Part shown: positions 31,406-43,824 of the stretch, in pieces
Numbering within the stretch: position 1 is the stretch's first letter
How the letters are laid out: each line of letters opens with the position of its first letter
From: Erinaceus europaeus
Lineage: Eukaryota > Chordata > Mammalia > Eulipotyphla > Erinaceidae
Direction: 5' to 3'
Assembly: GCF_950295315.1 (NCBI RefSeq)
Contig: NC_080162.1
Span: forward strand, 70,872,697-70,936,696
Length of the DNA: 64,000 bases
The notes under the pieces: generated by a model
The model's database searches: none
What the model was told of the DNA's origin: nothing
What the model saw: the letters and a program-made list of their open reading frames with translations, nothing else
Translations under genes and position numbers: made by a program

Positions 31406-31407
31406 GT

Positions 31408-31545
31408 TTTTTTTTTTTTTCCCTTCCCGAAGAGCACTACTCAACTCTGGTTTATCAAGATTTGGGGGAATTGAACCTGAGACCTGGAGTTTCAGACATG
31501 AGAATCTGTTGGCATAACCATTATCCTGTCTCCTCTCACTCTTGG
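31408..31545 (-). repeat. Short-family SINE
   Basis: Poly-T then gagcactactcaactctgg and gcataaccattatcctgtct. Confidence 0.8.
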
Positions 31546-31661
31546 TTCTTAGTGTCATTGCATATCTGGTCACGTATCTCCCAAATATCTCTTTTCATAG
31601 ATAGTCAGAAGCCCCCCCCATTTATTTGTCTTCTTGCAACTTATGTGATTAAGAAAAAGCA

Positions 31662-31900
31662 TGGGGGGCTGTATGGTGGTGCACCTGGTTGAATGCACAT
31701 GTTACAATGTGCAAGGACCCAGGTTCAAGCCTCTTGTCCCCACCTGCAGGGGGAAAGCTTTATGAGTGTTAAAGCAGCGTTGCAATGTCTCTCTGTCTCT
31801 CTCCCTCTCTATCACCTCTTTCTTGATTTCTGGCTGTCTTATCAAATAAACAAATAAAAGATAATAAAAAATTTAAAAAACAAACAAAAAGAAAAATATG
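31662..31900 (+). repeat. tRNA-derived SINE, gtggtgcacctggttg subtype
   Basis: Head gggggctgtatggtggtgca, B-box-like ggttcaagcct, then caaataaaagataataaaaa tail. A second example of this subtype is at 55,235-55,450. Confidence 0.82.
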
Positions 31901-31960
31901 TCACCTTATTATTTAAAAAAAAGTCTGGGAGGTAGCATAGTAGATAAAGCATTGGATTCT

Positions 31961-33101
31961 TTTTAAAAAAATTTTTTTTATTTATAAAAAGGAAACATTG
32001 ACTTAATCATAGGAGAAGAGGCATACAACTCCACACAATTCCCACCACCGGAACTCCGTATCCCATCCCCTCCCCTGATAGCTTTCCTATTCTTTAACCC
32101 TCTGGGAGTATGGACCCAAGGTCATTGTGGGATGCAGAAGGTGGAAGGTCTGGCTTCTGTAATTGCTTTCCCAATTGTCGATCCATACTCCCAGCCTGTC
32201 TCTCTCTTTCCCTAGTGGGGAGGGGCCCTGGCGAAGTGAAGCTCCAGGACACATTGGTGGGGTTGTCTGTCCAAGGATGTCTGGTCAGCATCATGCTAGC
32301 ATCTGGAACCTGTTGGTTGAAAAGAGAGTTAACATACAAAGCCAAACAAACTGTTGACCCATCATGGACCTAAAGGCTGGAATAGTGCAGATGAAGAGTT
32401 GGGTGTCCTCCATTTTCTAGATAGCTAGTAGGCATATTTTAGTTAAATTCCAAAGGGCCTGTGGCTTTACTAGTTTTTTTTTTTTTTTTTTCCTTTTTTC
32501 CCCTGAGCCTGAAATCTGATATGCAGGTGGATCCAAGTTATTATCTGGAGAGATGATGTCATGGCTGGAAAAAGGACCAGAAAGCTGGATCAGGGAAGAG
32601 AGTAGCTCCCTAATATGGGGAAGGGGTATAAATGCTATTAACTGTAAACCCCATTGATTTGATCTGGTCTGGGGCCCATATTCAGCTTAGGAACCTATGT
32701 GACCTCTGCAGCCCTGTAGATCTGAGCTCATATTCTGTGGTCATGAGCAGGAACATTCCAAGCTGCCCCAATATCTACCCATCTTCCTCAGGTGTAGCAT
32801 AGAGTATGCTGTCCAGCCTCCCTTCAGAGGATGGAACATTCTCTACCGTTGTTGATCCAAGTTGAGGGCAAGGTCCTATGGTGGCCCACAAAAGGGTCTA
32901 TTTTGTTGTTCCTGACAGAAATGACCAGTAACAATGGAGAGAGGGATTTAGATTTATTCAAGGTCTAGGCCTATCATGTCTGTTTAGGAGTCTCAGGACT
33001 CCCCAATTAGGGCCCCAGCTGATAGGGTGGCCTGATAAGTGACTAAAGAGTCATTGTTAAAGTATGCCAGTCTCTTGCCCTTATTCAGCTTTTGCAGTCC
33101 T
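31961..33101 (-). repeat. Long dispersed retroposon-like element, copy B
   Basis: About 1.1 kb parallel to copy A at 11,052-12,652. The T-rich low-coordinate end and the 13-bp target duplication aaagcattggatt (31,946-31,958 and 33,102-33,114) show insertion by target-primed reverse transcription, - strand, 5' truncated. No coding domain is visible, which fits a LINE 3' region or a nonautonomous retroposon. Confidence 0.75.
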
Positions 33102-33114
33102 AAAGCATTGGATT

Positions 33115-33370
33115 ATTTATTTATTCCTTTTAGTTGCCCTTGTTGTTTTATTGTCATAATTATTATTGTTGTTGTTGAATAGGACAGAGAGAAATGGAGA
33201 GAGGAGGGGAAGATGGGGGGAGAGGGAGAGAAAGTTAGACACCTGCAGACCTGCTTCACTGCCTGTGAAGCGTCCCCCCTGCAGGTGGGGAGCTGGGGGC
33301 TCGAACTGGGATCCTTACGCCCGCCGGTCCTTGTGCTGTGCTTAACTCGCTGCGCTACTGCCCGACTCCC
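33115..33370 (-). repeat. Long-form SINE inserted at the reused target
   Basis: atttatttattccttttagt to cgctactgcccgactccc, flanked by aagcattggatt (33,103-33,114) and aagcattagatt (33,371-33,382). Confidence 0.9.
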
Positions 33371-33514
33371 AAGCATTAGATTCTTAACCATGAGGTCCTG
33401 AGTTCGATCCCTGGCAGCACATGTACCAGAGTGATGTCTGGTTCTTTCTCTCTTCCTGTCTTTCTCATGAATAAATAAATAAATTCTTTAAATAAAATAA
33501 AAAGAAAGCAAAAG

Positions 33515-33785
33515 TAAGGTGCCAGTTGGTGGTGCACCCACTTAAGTGCACATCCTTCCCACCTGCAGGGAGGATGCTTCATAAGGGGTGAAGCAGGTCT
33601 GCAGGTATCTAGCTTTCTTTCTCCCTCTCTGTCTTCCCCTTCCCCCCCTCTCAGTTTCTTTCTGGCCTATTGAATGAAATGGGAAAGAAAAAGGAAAAAA
33701 TGGCCAACAGGAGTGGTAGATTCGTAGTGCCAGCACTGAGCCCCAGCAATAACCCTGGAAGCAAAAAAGCAAACCAAACAAACCA
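33515..33785 (+). repeat. tRNA-derived SINE, head rearranged
   Basis: Runs from ggtgccagttggtggtgcac, lacks the usual B-box segment (jumps to ccttcccacctgcagg), and ends cctggaagcaaaaaagcaaacc. Confidence 0.75.
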
Positions 33786-33829
33786 GATAGATCAGTTGTC
33801 TCATAGAGTAGCCTGCTTTGGTGTCTGTT

Positions 33830-33925
33830 TTAATCTAGAACAGCAGCTGGCAAACTTTTTCTGCAAAGGGCCAGATAGTAAATATTTAAGACTTTGTCAG
33901 CCATGTGGTCTCTAAGAGATATGTA
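33830..33925 (+). repeat. Ancient hAT-type (MER) DNA transposon fragment
   Basis: ctggcaaactttttctgcaa, gggccagatagtaaatattt and gccatgtggtctct are the well-known start of a mammal-wide hAT nonautonomous element. I do not assign the exact MER name. Confidence 0.7.
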
Positions 33926-34180
33926 ATTTGTCCCACTGGCCTCAGTATTTTCACAAAGTAGGAAGCTGGAGGTGGAGACTTGATTAGATCTAGGCTAGAC
34001 ATTTTTGGCAGGGATTCAGCATCACTGATTCTGTGACTTCATGTTGCCTCACATCAGGGGTTATCATTGTGTCAGACTGTCTCACTGTAAGTGGAGGGAG
34101 ATTTGTCCACGTGTGAGACTGGCTGGTGGCATGTTCCTCCATTGCAAGCAAGTGTCATCATCCTTAAGAACCTCAGGCCA

Positions 34181-34533
34181 GGGGTTGGGCGGTAGTGTAG
34201 AGGGTTAAGCGCATGTGGCTCAAAGCGCAGAGACCGGCATAAGGATCCTGGTTTGAGCCCCCGGCTCCCCACTTGCAGGGGAGTCGCTTCACAGGCGGTG
34301 AAGCAGGTCTGCAGGTGTCTATCTTTCTCTCCCCCTCTCTGTCTTCCCCTCCTCTCTCCATTTCTCTCTGTCCTATCCAACAACGAACAACATCAACAAT
34401 GGCAATAATAATAACCACAGCGAGGCTACAACAACAAGGGCAACAAAAAGGGGAAAAAAATGGCCTCCAGGAGCGGTGGATTCATGGTGCAGGCACTGAG
34501 CCCAGCAATAACCCTGGAGGGAAAAAAAAAAAA
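34181..34533 (+). repeat. Full-length SINE with 15-bp target duplication
   Basis: Head ggggttgggcggtagtgtag, B-box-like ggtttgagccc, full middle and poly-A end. The duplication aagaacctcaggcca lies at 34,166-34,180 and 34,534-34,548. Confidence 0.95.
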
Positions 34534-34548
34534 AAGAACCTCAGGCCA

Positions 34549-35400
34549 TCTGTCAGTGGCAGCATCTGTGAACATCTCACTTCCATCAGCCTTTGCGTCG
34601 TTTAGTATGCATTGACTCAGAGCCTCCATCACTTATTTCTTTGGGGGCTAAGAATTACTTAGCATTGGGTGGTGATTCCTTTGTTGTTAGCGAGAATTAT
34701 TCTATAAAGAAAAACTTTCCTCTAACCACCAGGGCAACTTGGTTACAGGAAAGATTAAGGAGCCTGAATTACTTTCTTGATTACCAATTTTCAGAATAAA
34801 GAGTCAGGGCATTGCTGACGTCAGTGGTGACACATGAGGGTTTGGCTTGTTTGGCTTCCTCTCTTTTTATAATATCTGAATGCTCTGACTTTATGTATCC
34901 ATCAGTCGCACTAATTTGATGCTTAGATGGCCCCAGCTCAGCACGTCAGCAGCCATCCTGCCCACACAGGCTTCCTGGGGTGCCTTTGCCCTCAGGCTGA
35001 CCTTGGGGGGCTCAGCTGGGAGGCTGCCTATCAGCTCTGAAAAGTGGATTCTGGTGTAGGCACAACCCCTTTGTGCATAATTGGTTCTGTCTGTGGTCCT
35101 AACCAATTACCAAGAGGGAAAGTTCTATTTTATGTTGTACACCCCCCCCCTCCCCCCCGTTTGTGGATACTGTTGACTCTGATCTGGACCCAGCTGCCCT
35201 GGCTATGTGGCCTGAGTAACTTAGCCTCTAGTTATCATTCAGGGATGAGGGCTCTTGGTGATTGTGAGGAGTAGGGGAGAGGAAAGTAGCCCCCCTGTGC
35301 TAGAGGGTGTGAGCACCACTTGGGCTGCTATAACCAGCAGCAGTTTGGTCCTTCCAAACAGGTGCACCTCTGCTTCCTCCAGCTCGGATCCTCACCCTCC
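34549..35400. other. ADISSP intron 1 end, unique sequence
   Basis: No repeat recognised apart from a C-run at 35,142-35,157. Open frames are short and without domains. Confidence 0.5.
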
Positions 35401-35515
35401 TCAACCCTGCTCATCAGAGTCCTGCTGGTGTCCCCAGAGCATGGGAGGTTGCTAAGCTCACGTGGAGGTGTCCGGCAGGAGCTGCACTTCTCACCTGAGG
35501 GCACGGAGGGCGTCC

Positions 35516-36722
35516 ATGGCTGCAGCTAACAAGGGTAAGTGCCAGGGCACTGGGTTGAGGGGCTTTCATGTGTGGGATCTGTGTTATCTCTGTGTGTGAG
35601 TATGTGCCAGTGTTTGTGTCAGAACCTGGGGCCCCTGCTGACCCATTGTGTACTTATGTGCTCCAGCCTTTCTGTCCCACTGCAGGGGCTGGTGACACCA
35701 AGGAGGTTGGGGTGAGCACCGAGTGTGTGTGTGGGGGGGTGCATACAGTTGATGATGGCAGGGAATTAGGGTTTCAGTCAGAGTCCAGAAGGGTGCATAA
35801 TAGGTTTTAGACAAGGCAAGCCTGATGAGATTTAGGGCCAGGTCCTTGGGGTTCAGCAGAGGGTGTGGAAGTGTAGGCCACCAAGTGTCTAAGCAGCTGA
35901 ACTAGGCCTGACTAAGGCCTACACCAGCAGTTCTCTGAATTAGGGTTCTTGGTAGGCATAGAGGCTGTGGGAGTCACAATTGATTTCTTTTTTTTTTTTT
36001 TTTATTGCTTGGCTCGGTGCCTGCACCATGAATCCACTGCTCCTGGAGGCCATTTTCCCCCCTTTTTGTTGCCCTAGTTGTTGCAGCCTCGTTGCGGTTA
36101 TTATTGCCATTGTTGACGTTGCTTTGTTGTTTTATAGGACAGAGAGAAATGGAGAGAGGAGGGGAAGACAGAGAGAGAGGGGAGAGAAAGATAGACACCT
36201 GCAGACCTGCTTCACCGCCTGTGAAGCGACTCCTCTGCAGGTGGGGAGCCGGGGGCTCGAACCGGGATCCTTACGCCAGTCCCTGCGCATTGCGCCACGC
36301 GCGCTTAACCCACTGTGCCACCGCCCGACCCCCTTTTCTCTTGATTTTTTAAGTCTTGGTATATATGTGCACAATTGATTTCATTTATTCATTCATTCAT
36401 TTTTTTTTTTGCCTCCAGGGCTATTGCTGGGGTTTGGTGCCCGCCACTGCTCCTGTGACCATTTTTTTTTTCTCATTTTATTGGATAGGGCAGAGAAAAA
36501 TTGAGAGGGGAGGGAGAGATAGAGAGAGGGAGAGAGACACTTGCAGACCTGCTTCACTGCTTGTGAAATGACTAACCTGCAGGTGGGGAGCCAGGGGCTT
36601 GCACTGGGATCCTTCGTGCTGTGTGCACTTAACCTGGTGTGTTACCGCCCAACACCATTTTTTCTTTCTACCAAGGTTATCAATAGGGTTCAGTGCCTGC
36701 TCTGAGTAGCTATTTTATTTCT

Positions 36723-36769
<47 letters not shown>

Positions 36770-38541
36770 ATGTTTTGATAGAGAGTGAGAGACAGAGTAA
36801 GAGAGACACCTGCAGCATTGTTCTACCCTTTATGAACGCCACCCCCCGCGCAGATCGGGACCAGGGGCTTGAACCCGAATTGGGGAAACTGACGATCCTT
36901 CCTAGCCGACTGAATCCACATGGATCCCAGTCACTTTCAAAGCCAGCAACAAGCAGACATCAGGCTCAACCTGACGCTGTTGACTGGCTACGGAAGAAGG
37001 GCAAACGCTAGAAGAAGAAGAACCAGGTGTGCCTTGATAGCCCAGGCCCATAGCCCAGCTTTCACTGCCTGGGGTTGGGGAACCCCAGCCAACTGGGGAC
37101 ACCCTAGGGCCTGGGAATGGTGGTGGTAGAAGAAATGCTTTGGGGATGTGCCCAGAAAACCATCCACATTTTCCAATCTTATCAGTGGTCAATAATGAGG
37201 TTTATATTTTTATTTATTTTATTTTAATGAAAGTGGGGACAGGCTAGAGCACTGCTCAGCTCTTGTTTATGGTGGTATTAGAGATGGAGCCTGTGACCTC
37301 AGAGCCACAGGCATGAAAGTCTCTTTGCATAACCACTATACTATTTCCTCAGCCTAGTGAGGTTTAGAGTCAGGAGTGGCCTCTCCTACATGGCCTAGTG
37401 GTTTTCACCCTCATTGCCCCCATATAGATTGTTCCTGCTCCCCTCTCCTCACAGATTGGGGTCAGTAGAAGGGGTGGGCAGGCCCTCAAAAACCACTAGA
37501 CCTGGAAGAAAAGTTACAAGATACTGGGAGCTTGGCATGTGAAGGAGTACACTAGACAGAGTACCAGGGGCCTGGGGCCGAGTCCTGCTCTGCCTGGTGC
37601 TTGGTGAGCATCTGGAAGCCTATCTTTAGGCTTCATCATCTGTAAGTTCTGGCTCATGTCAGCCAATCCTTGAGTACCCCTTCCCATACCCACTCTCAGG
37701 ATGGGTTTTCTTGGTGGGAGGACTAGGCAGGTATTATGTGAAGAGTCACACCCTTATGATCCTCAGTGTCTAGCAGGATGTGGCCTAGCCCTGAAATGAG
37801 CCCAGCCAGTGGTTGCTGGGGTAGCTGAAGGGGGTGAGGATGCAGTAATGAGGTGTTCTATGGGAGTAGAGGAAATCAGCAGCTCTGAGCCCTCTCCCAT
37901 TCTTCTTAGGCAACAAGCCCAGAGTCCGGAGTATCCGTTTCTCATCAGGCCATGACACCGAAAGCTCCCAGAGCCATGTCCACTTTGATGAGAAGCTGCA
38001 TGACTCAGTGGTAATGGTCACCCAGGAGAGTGATAGCAGCTTTCTGGTCAAGGTATGTGCATGCCTCTCCCCACCATCAGCTTTACTCCCTCCATGCCCT
38101 CCCAGCCTTGCCTGGCTTGCTGGACCTGCCTGTCCCATTCCTTCTAAGATGGGTCCTGCCTTGAGCTTTGGTTTTCAGTGGTGAAATTACAGTAGGTGCA
38201 TTGAGACTGTTAATATAAACAAGGTGACTTTATTATTTATTATTGTTAATATAAACAAGCCTTTGTCACTGGCATCCCTCCACCCCCACCCCCCACCCCC
38301 AGCAATGGCAGTGGAAAGTGCCTATCAAAGGTCAGAAGCCAAGGTCCAGGCCTGCTACTACTCTGGATCTGTGACCATGGGCAGGTTGCCTCAGTTTTCT
38401 CTTCTTCAAAGTGGAGACACACCTTACACCCCTAAAGAGTTGGTATGTTAATGAAATGGAAGAAGGTGTGCATGTTACAGGAGTGAGGCTATGCTGGTAA
38501 CAAAGCGTAACCCTTCTCTGCCAACCCAGCTGCAATAGTAT

Positions 38542-38572
<31 letters not shown>

Positions 38573-41500
38573 TTATTTTTGCCTCCAGGGGTTATCGCTG
38601 GGGCTTGGTGCCAGTATTCCACTGCTCCTGACATTTTTTCCATTTTTTTTGGATAGGACAGAAAGAAATTGAGAGGGGAAGGTAGATAGAGGGAAAGACA
38701 TCTGCAGAACTGCTTCACTGCTTGTGAAGCGATACCACCCCCCCCATAGGTGGGGATCCTTGAGCAGGTCTTTGTGCTTAGTACTATGTGCTTAACTCCG
38801 TGTGCTACCGCCCAGCCCCTGGTACTATTTATTTTTAAAAAATACTATTTATTTTTTAATGAGAGAGATAAAGAGAGAAAAGGTCAGAGCACTGCTCAGC
38901 TTTGGCTGATGCTCGTGCTGGGGATTGAACTTGGGACCTTGGAGCCTGAGGCATAAAAGTCTTTTGCATAACAACTATGTTGTCTCTAGCCCTGCAGTAG
39001 TATTTATTATCATCTTCATGTTGTCTGCCAGGTGGGTTACTCTTTTAGTGACTACACCTCACACTGTCTTATGCAGGTTGTGACGGAGTGGTGATCCCTC
39101 AACTGCTGGGACACTTTTAGATCCCACATCCACTTGGAAAGGCCATGAGGAAGCCCTTGGAGGGGATGGATTGGGAGAGACAGGCAGTGAGACCCTCAGG
39201 TTGGCCTGTGAACCAGGGCTCCAGAGACAAGTCAAGGGAGAGGCAGGGGCATCAGATCCAGGTGCACTGAGCCTAGTCTGAGGAGAGACCTGCTGCTCAG
39301 AGAGGGGCCCAGGTCCAGATCCATGTCTGCTCAATCCTAAAATCCCCACTCTTTCTTTCCAGCTGACAGCTTCCCTAAGGGAATAAGCTGAACAGCCCCA
39401 AATGGTTTAAAAATAGTCCCCTCCTTCTCCTTTCCTCATTGTAAAATCTATTCATGTCTATTAGAGAAAGCTTGAAAGTGAGAGAAAAATACAATGACAT
39501 TTCAAAGTACCCATGATCATTCTATCCAGAAATAACCTCAGATATTTTGGATATTTTTATGTGTCTTTCCAGCTTTTTTTTTTAAGCTTTGTTTCTAAAA
39601 CAAACAAACAAAAAAACTAATATCCCAGTCTACACACTGTACTTTGTTTGCTTCTGTTGTGAACTGTCTCCAGCCTGTGTTAGTAAACAGTCTTCCATGA
39701 GATTTTACAACTGCCTGGTGTTCCATTCTGTGTGTCATCATTGATTTATATGGTTCCCTCTTCCTGGTGCTACGGTTGTTTCTATTTTTCACTGTTATAA
39801 GTAGGACAGCGACGAGTGCTTCTTCTTTTTTTTTTTTCCACACCTCTGAGCATTTCCCCTGGAAAATTCTGCATGTGATGCAGCTGGGTCACAGTGACAC
39901 AGTTGGCAGGTACAGGCAGAAGGCCCTCTGAGAGGTGTACCCTCCACCGGCAGAGTGTGGAGCTGTGTGTACTGAGCTTCATCATGCGGTGACATCAGCC
40001 TGATTCCATGAAAAGGCTGAGTGCACCATCCAGTATCCCAGCTCGCCTCCAGGGGCAGGGTCTTCCAGTCCCTAGAACTGTGAGCAACGGCTGTGTCCAT
40101 ATGAGTTATGGGCAGGGCACGCACCTCATTCCTCTTGGACACTAGGGTCAGCTCCCCTCAGTAACCACCCTAGCCTGTGACCCTTCATATAACTGGAATT
40201 TTCAAAGTTGGCATCTGCCCCTCAGGGCGCTGGTTGCCAAACACTGTGTATGAACAACAGAAATTGGTCGTGCTGTACGACTGAGTTGTTGGGCACAGTG
40301 AACCTCTGAGTGGGCAGGCAGGCATCCATGTCCATGTGCCAGCAGGGCAGGCAAGAGCCTGGCTCAGTGGCTGGTGCCACACTCGAAGACCAGCTCTGGA
40401 CTGATTGCTGTTCTTGTAGCTGTTTCTCTTTCCCTTCCCCTTTTCCCTTCCCTTCCCTTCCCCCACCCTTTGTTTTTCCTACCAGAGCACCGCTCAGATC
40501 TGGTTTATGGTGGTACAGGGGATTGAACCTAGGACTTTGGAGGCTCACGCATATGAGGGTCTCTTTGCATAACCATCTACCTTCACCCTTCTCCCTCCCT
40601 CCTTCCCTCCCTTCTTTCTCCTTCCTTTCTTCCTTCCTTCCTTCCTTCCTTCCTTCCTTCCTTCCTTCCTTCCTTCCTTCCTTCCTTCTATCCTCTCTTT
40701 CTTTCTTCCTTTCCATTGCTCAGATCTGGCTTATGGTAGTGTCAGGATTGAAACTCACACCTTTGACCCTCAAGCATGAAAGTCTGTTGCATAAACTACA
40801 GTGTTATTTCCAAATACTGTATCTCTTTTTTTCTCTCTCTTTTCATATTTTTATCTATTTATTATGGATAGAGATAGGAATTGAGAGGGGAGGGAAAGAG
40901 AGAGAGAGACTGAGACCTATAGCTCTGCTTCATCATGCATGAATATTTCCCCCTGCAAGAGACCAGGGGGCTTGAACCTTGGTCCTTATGCACTGTAATG
41001 TGAGCACTTAGCCAGGTGCACCACCACCTGGCCCCCTTGTGTTTGTTTTTCTAATCCTATACTGTACTTCACTATCTATGTTGCCTTCACAAAAGACTGG
41101 CATCCCTGATCTTGGGCTATTGGCTCTGGGCAGGTGCTGGAAGTGACAGGAGCAGGTTAATGGCCTTGAGCCTCTCCTTGTGGGCAGGCAACTGGTGTCT
41201 CAATATTCACTCCAGGCTTGGCCAGGAGGTCTAGAAAGGACTGTGCTAGTCATACTGTTTGACCTCCAACTAGACACTTCCTGGCTTCCATTTTCTTGTG
41301 AACTAAATAGACCACACAGGAGCTGTACTGCCATGAGAACAGATGCTGAGCAAGTACTAACTGGGCTGTGGAGATGAGGGTCTCAGGGATTGGGGCTGGA
41401 GTCACTGGGCCAGGGTATGGGGACCATCTGGAGTGGTGGAGGGAGTTAGACTCTCCAGGAATCTCTAAGCAAGCAGGTGCAGGGGCCCACAGGAGCACAG

Positions 41501-43624
41501 ATGACATGTTATGGGCAGGCCCTGGTGGGAGGCTGTCAGTGAGGGTTCCTCTTTCTTCCACCCCCTGCTGCAGGTTGGCTTCCTGAAGATCCTGCACAGG
41601 TATGAGATTACCTTTACTCTGCCCCCAGTGCACAGACTAAGCAAGGACATCCGAGAGGCACCTGTCCCCAGTCTCCATCTCAAGCTTCTCAGCATCATGC
41701 CCATCCCAGAAGGTGTGTCCCATGTTCAGGGGTCTGGAGGGCTCCCCTCCTCCAGCAGGGCCAGCCTGTGTATGAATGGAAGGGAAAGATTGGGGTGGGG
41801 GGGAGGTTCCTTCCCCTCACCTTGGGAGGGGAGGGCAGCTCAGCAGTTGGGGAACAGGATGTCTATCGGCTTGTTGTGTGGCAACCTGTGGCAATGTGTC
41901 CCACTCTGTAGCTAGTAGTGGACACACTGTTGGCCTGTTTTGCCATCACTTGATGGGTATTACCTCAGTAGGATGGCAGCCACCAAGAAACTAGTTTTGG
42001 ACCCCCCCCAACCCTCCCTCTTTTTTTTTTTGTGCCTTCAGAGTTACCACTGGGGCTCGGTGCTGGCACTACAAATCCACTGCTCCTGGTGGTCATTCCC
42101 CACCCTCCCCCTCCTTTTTTTTTTTTTTTTTTTTTTCTATTTTATTCTATAGGACAGAGAGAACTTGAGAGAGGGGGCATAGAGATGGAGAGTGAAAAAT
42201 AAGACACCTGCTTCACCACTCATGAAGTATCCCTGCTACAGGTGGGGAGCAGGGGCTTGAACTCATGTCCTTTCGTGGGCCCTTCCACATAGTACTATGT
42301 GTACTTAACCAGGTGTGCCATCACCTGTCCCCACCCCCACCCTTTTTAAAAAAATTGCCACCAGGGTTATTACTGGGGCTTGGTGACTGTATGACAAATC
42401 CAGCACTCGATGTTTTTGTTTTGTTTCTTTTTCCTTTGGATAGCGACAGATTTAAAGGAAAGAGGGAAGGGGGGTAGAGATGGAGAGAGAGACACCTGCA
42501 ACAGTGCTTCACCACTTGTGAAACTTTCCCTCTGCAGGTGGGGACCAGGGGCTTAAACCCAGGTTTGTATGCATTGTAATGTGTGTGCTCTACCAAAGGC
42601 ACCAGCACTGAGCCCCTCTCCCTCCTTTGTAAGCAAAGGCTTCTGGAATCTCAGGAGACCTGGAAAGCTAACTCCTAGCACCTCAGTCCCAACTTTGCCC
42701 TTCAAGCTGTTTCAGGCTTTTCTGTTCCCTGCCAGTTTAGGAGAGGTAACAGTGGCAGTTTCCAGGTACAGAAGCTCCAACTTCAGCTCCAACCCCACCC
42801 TCCACCCCAGCTTACTCTAAATGACCTTGCACTTCAGCAGATCGAGTGAGCCCTCAGGCCATTGCCTCTTGTCACCTGATCTGAGGTTGCCCTCCATCCC
42901 CTGTCTTGTCTTCCCCATCACTCTCTTACCCTTTCTTCTTTTGGGGTGGGGGGGATTTTTCCTGGAAGCCTGAGTTTGAACCATGGAGCCATAGTAGGAT
43001 GCCCCTGTGGGCCGGAAGTTTCCAAGGAATGCCTGTGTGATCAGCCCTGGGTGGGAGTAGTGGTGCTCCTTTGCCCTCCTTGCTCCTTTGGGGGAGGGAC
43101 CAGTCTTGGCGATGGTTGGAGGGTGAGGGGGTGGTGGAGTAAACCATGGAGTTGTTGGTCGCCCTGGGCAGGTTACAGTGTCAAGTGTGAGTACTCTGCG
43201 CACAAGGAGGGCGTCCTCAAGGAGGAGATGCTGCTGGCCTGCGAAGGTGGTGCTGGCACCTGCGTGCGTGTGGTGGTGCAAGCACGAGTCATGGGTGAGA
43301 ATAAGGTGGGGTCTGGCTGGAGGAGGGAGGCATCAGCTGGACAGAAGGCTTCTGCCTCCTGGAGTCCCATCTGGGAAAAAGATCCTTGCCTGAGCCCATA
43401 GTTCCCAACCTCTGTGGGAACTGTGCCTTTCTCCCACTGGCTCTGGGAGGGAAGAGGGATCCCTTCTAAATGGGTGGGGTAGAGGGTCCAGCCTGCCACA
43501 CAGACTTGTTGCCTGTATTGCAGACCGGCATCATGGCACCCCCATGCTGTTGGATGGTGTCAAGTGCGTGGGCGCTGAGCTAGAATACGACTCGGAACAC
43601 AGCGACTGGCATGGCTTCGACTGA
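35516..43624 (+). CDS. ADISSP: Adipose-secreted signaling protein (C20orf27)
   Basis: Small conserved protein, long known as C20orf27 and reported as an adipose-secreted signalling factor; its molecular mechanism is poorly defined. I built five coding exons: 35516-35534, 37910-38052, 41574-41712, 43172-43294 and 43524-43624. Junctions are GT-AG with matching phases, total 525 bp, 174 codons plus TGA, equal to the human length as I recall it. The protein begins MAAANKGNKPRVRSIRF and ends DSEHSDWHGFD. No signal peptide or membrane segment is visible, so secretion would be unconventional. The 5' untranslated part of the first coding exon probably begins at about 35,418, after a pyrimidine-rich acceptor ending ctgctcatcag. 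Introns are loaded with SINEs. The gene ends tail to tail with HSPA12B. Confidence 0.95.
35535..37909. repeat. ADISSP intron between coding exons 1 and 2: SINE block
   Basis: - strand long-form SINE at 35,987-36,335 (tgcaccatgaatccactgct; head cgcgcttaacccactgtgcc), another at 36,393-36,655, a third at 36,657-36,880 carrying a (TTTC)n run (36,721-36,769), and a short-family copy at 37,205-37,362. A MIR-like segment lies near 37,560-37,650. Confidence 0.78.
36885..37027 (+). repeat. Unclassified retroposed segment ending in (GAA)n
   Basis: Unique-looking text (gactgaatccacatggatcc, tgttgactggctacggaaga) ends gggcaaacgctagaagaaga. A closely similar ending, tggcaaacgccagaagaaga, occurs at 46,192-46,215, so a dispersed family is likely. 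Confidence 0.55.
38053..41573. repeat. ADISSP intron between coding exons 2 and 3: SINEs and microsatellites
   Basis: MIR-like segment 38,330-38,470; (TTTA)n 38,540-38,573 at the start of a - strand SINE to 38,818; short-family SINE 38,821-38,995; short-family copies 40,470-40,580 and 40,715-40,815 flanking a (CTTC)n run 40,621-40,689; another - strand SINE 40,828-41,035. 39,440-39,830 looks like an old, unclassified interspersed repeat. 39,000-39,440 and 41,036-41,573 are unique. Confidence 0.7.
41713..43171. repeat. ADISSP intron between coding exons 3 and 4: two SINEs
   Basis: - strand SINEs at 42,020-42,335 (actacaaatccactgctcct) and 42,343-42,622 (cagggttattactggggctt). The rest is unique. 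Confidence 0.75.
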
Positions 43625-43818
43625 GGCTTCTCAGCCTTAATCCTCACCTCATCTCCCCAATCGCTGTGTGATGGTGTGGCTTCCCTGTCCCTGCCTGGAG
43701 TGGGCATGGTGGCTTAGTGGCCAGGGGCCTCCAAGCAAGGGCCTTTCTCTTGCCTCACTTCTGCCTTCATTTGTGCAGCCTCCCTGCCTCTCCTGTGTTT
43801 TCCTCGGTCTCCTGCTCG

Positions 43819-43824
43819 AATAAA
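43819..43824 (+). terminator. ADISSP: ADISSP polyadenylation signal
   Basis: AATAAA 195 bp after the ADISSP stop. A second AATAAA at 44,128-44,133 could serve as a distal site. Confidence 0.85.

Larger units (their letters stand above)
31921..33505 (+). repeat. SINE interrupted twice at the same target
   Basis: A + strand SINE of the type ggtagcatagtagataaagc...gatccctggcagcacatg is split into 31,921-31,958 and 33,383-33,505. The gap contains copy B of the long repeat and a - strand SINE, each bordered by copies of the same target word aaagcattggatt (31,946-31,958, 33,102-33,114 and, with one change, 33,371-33,382). Confidence 0.88.

Noticed and set aside
40310..40942. 210-codon Ser/Phe-rich frame
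   Set aside because: Runs through a (CTTC)n microsatellite and SINEs.
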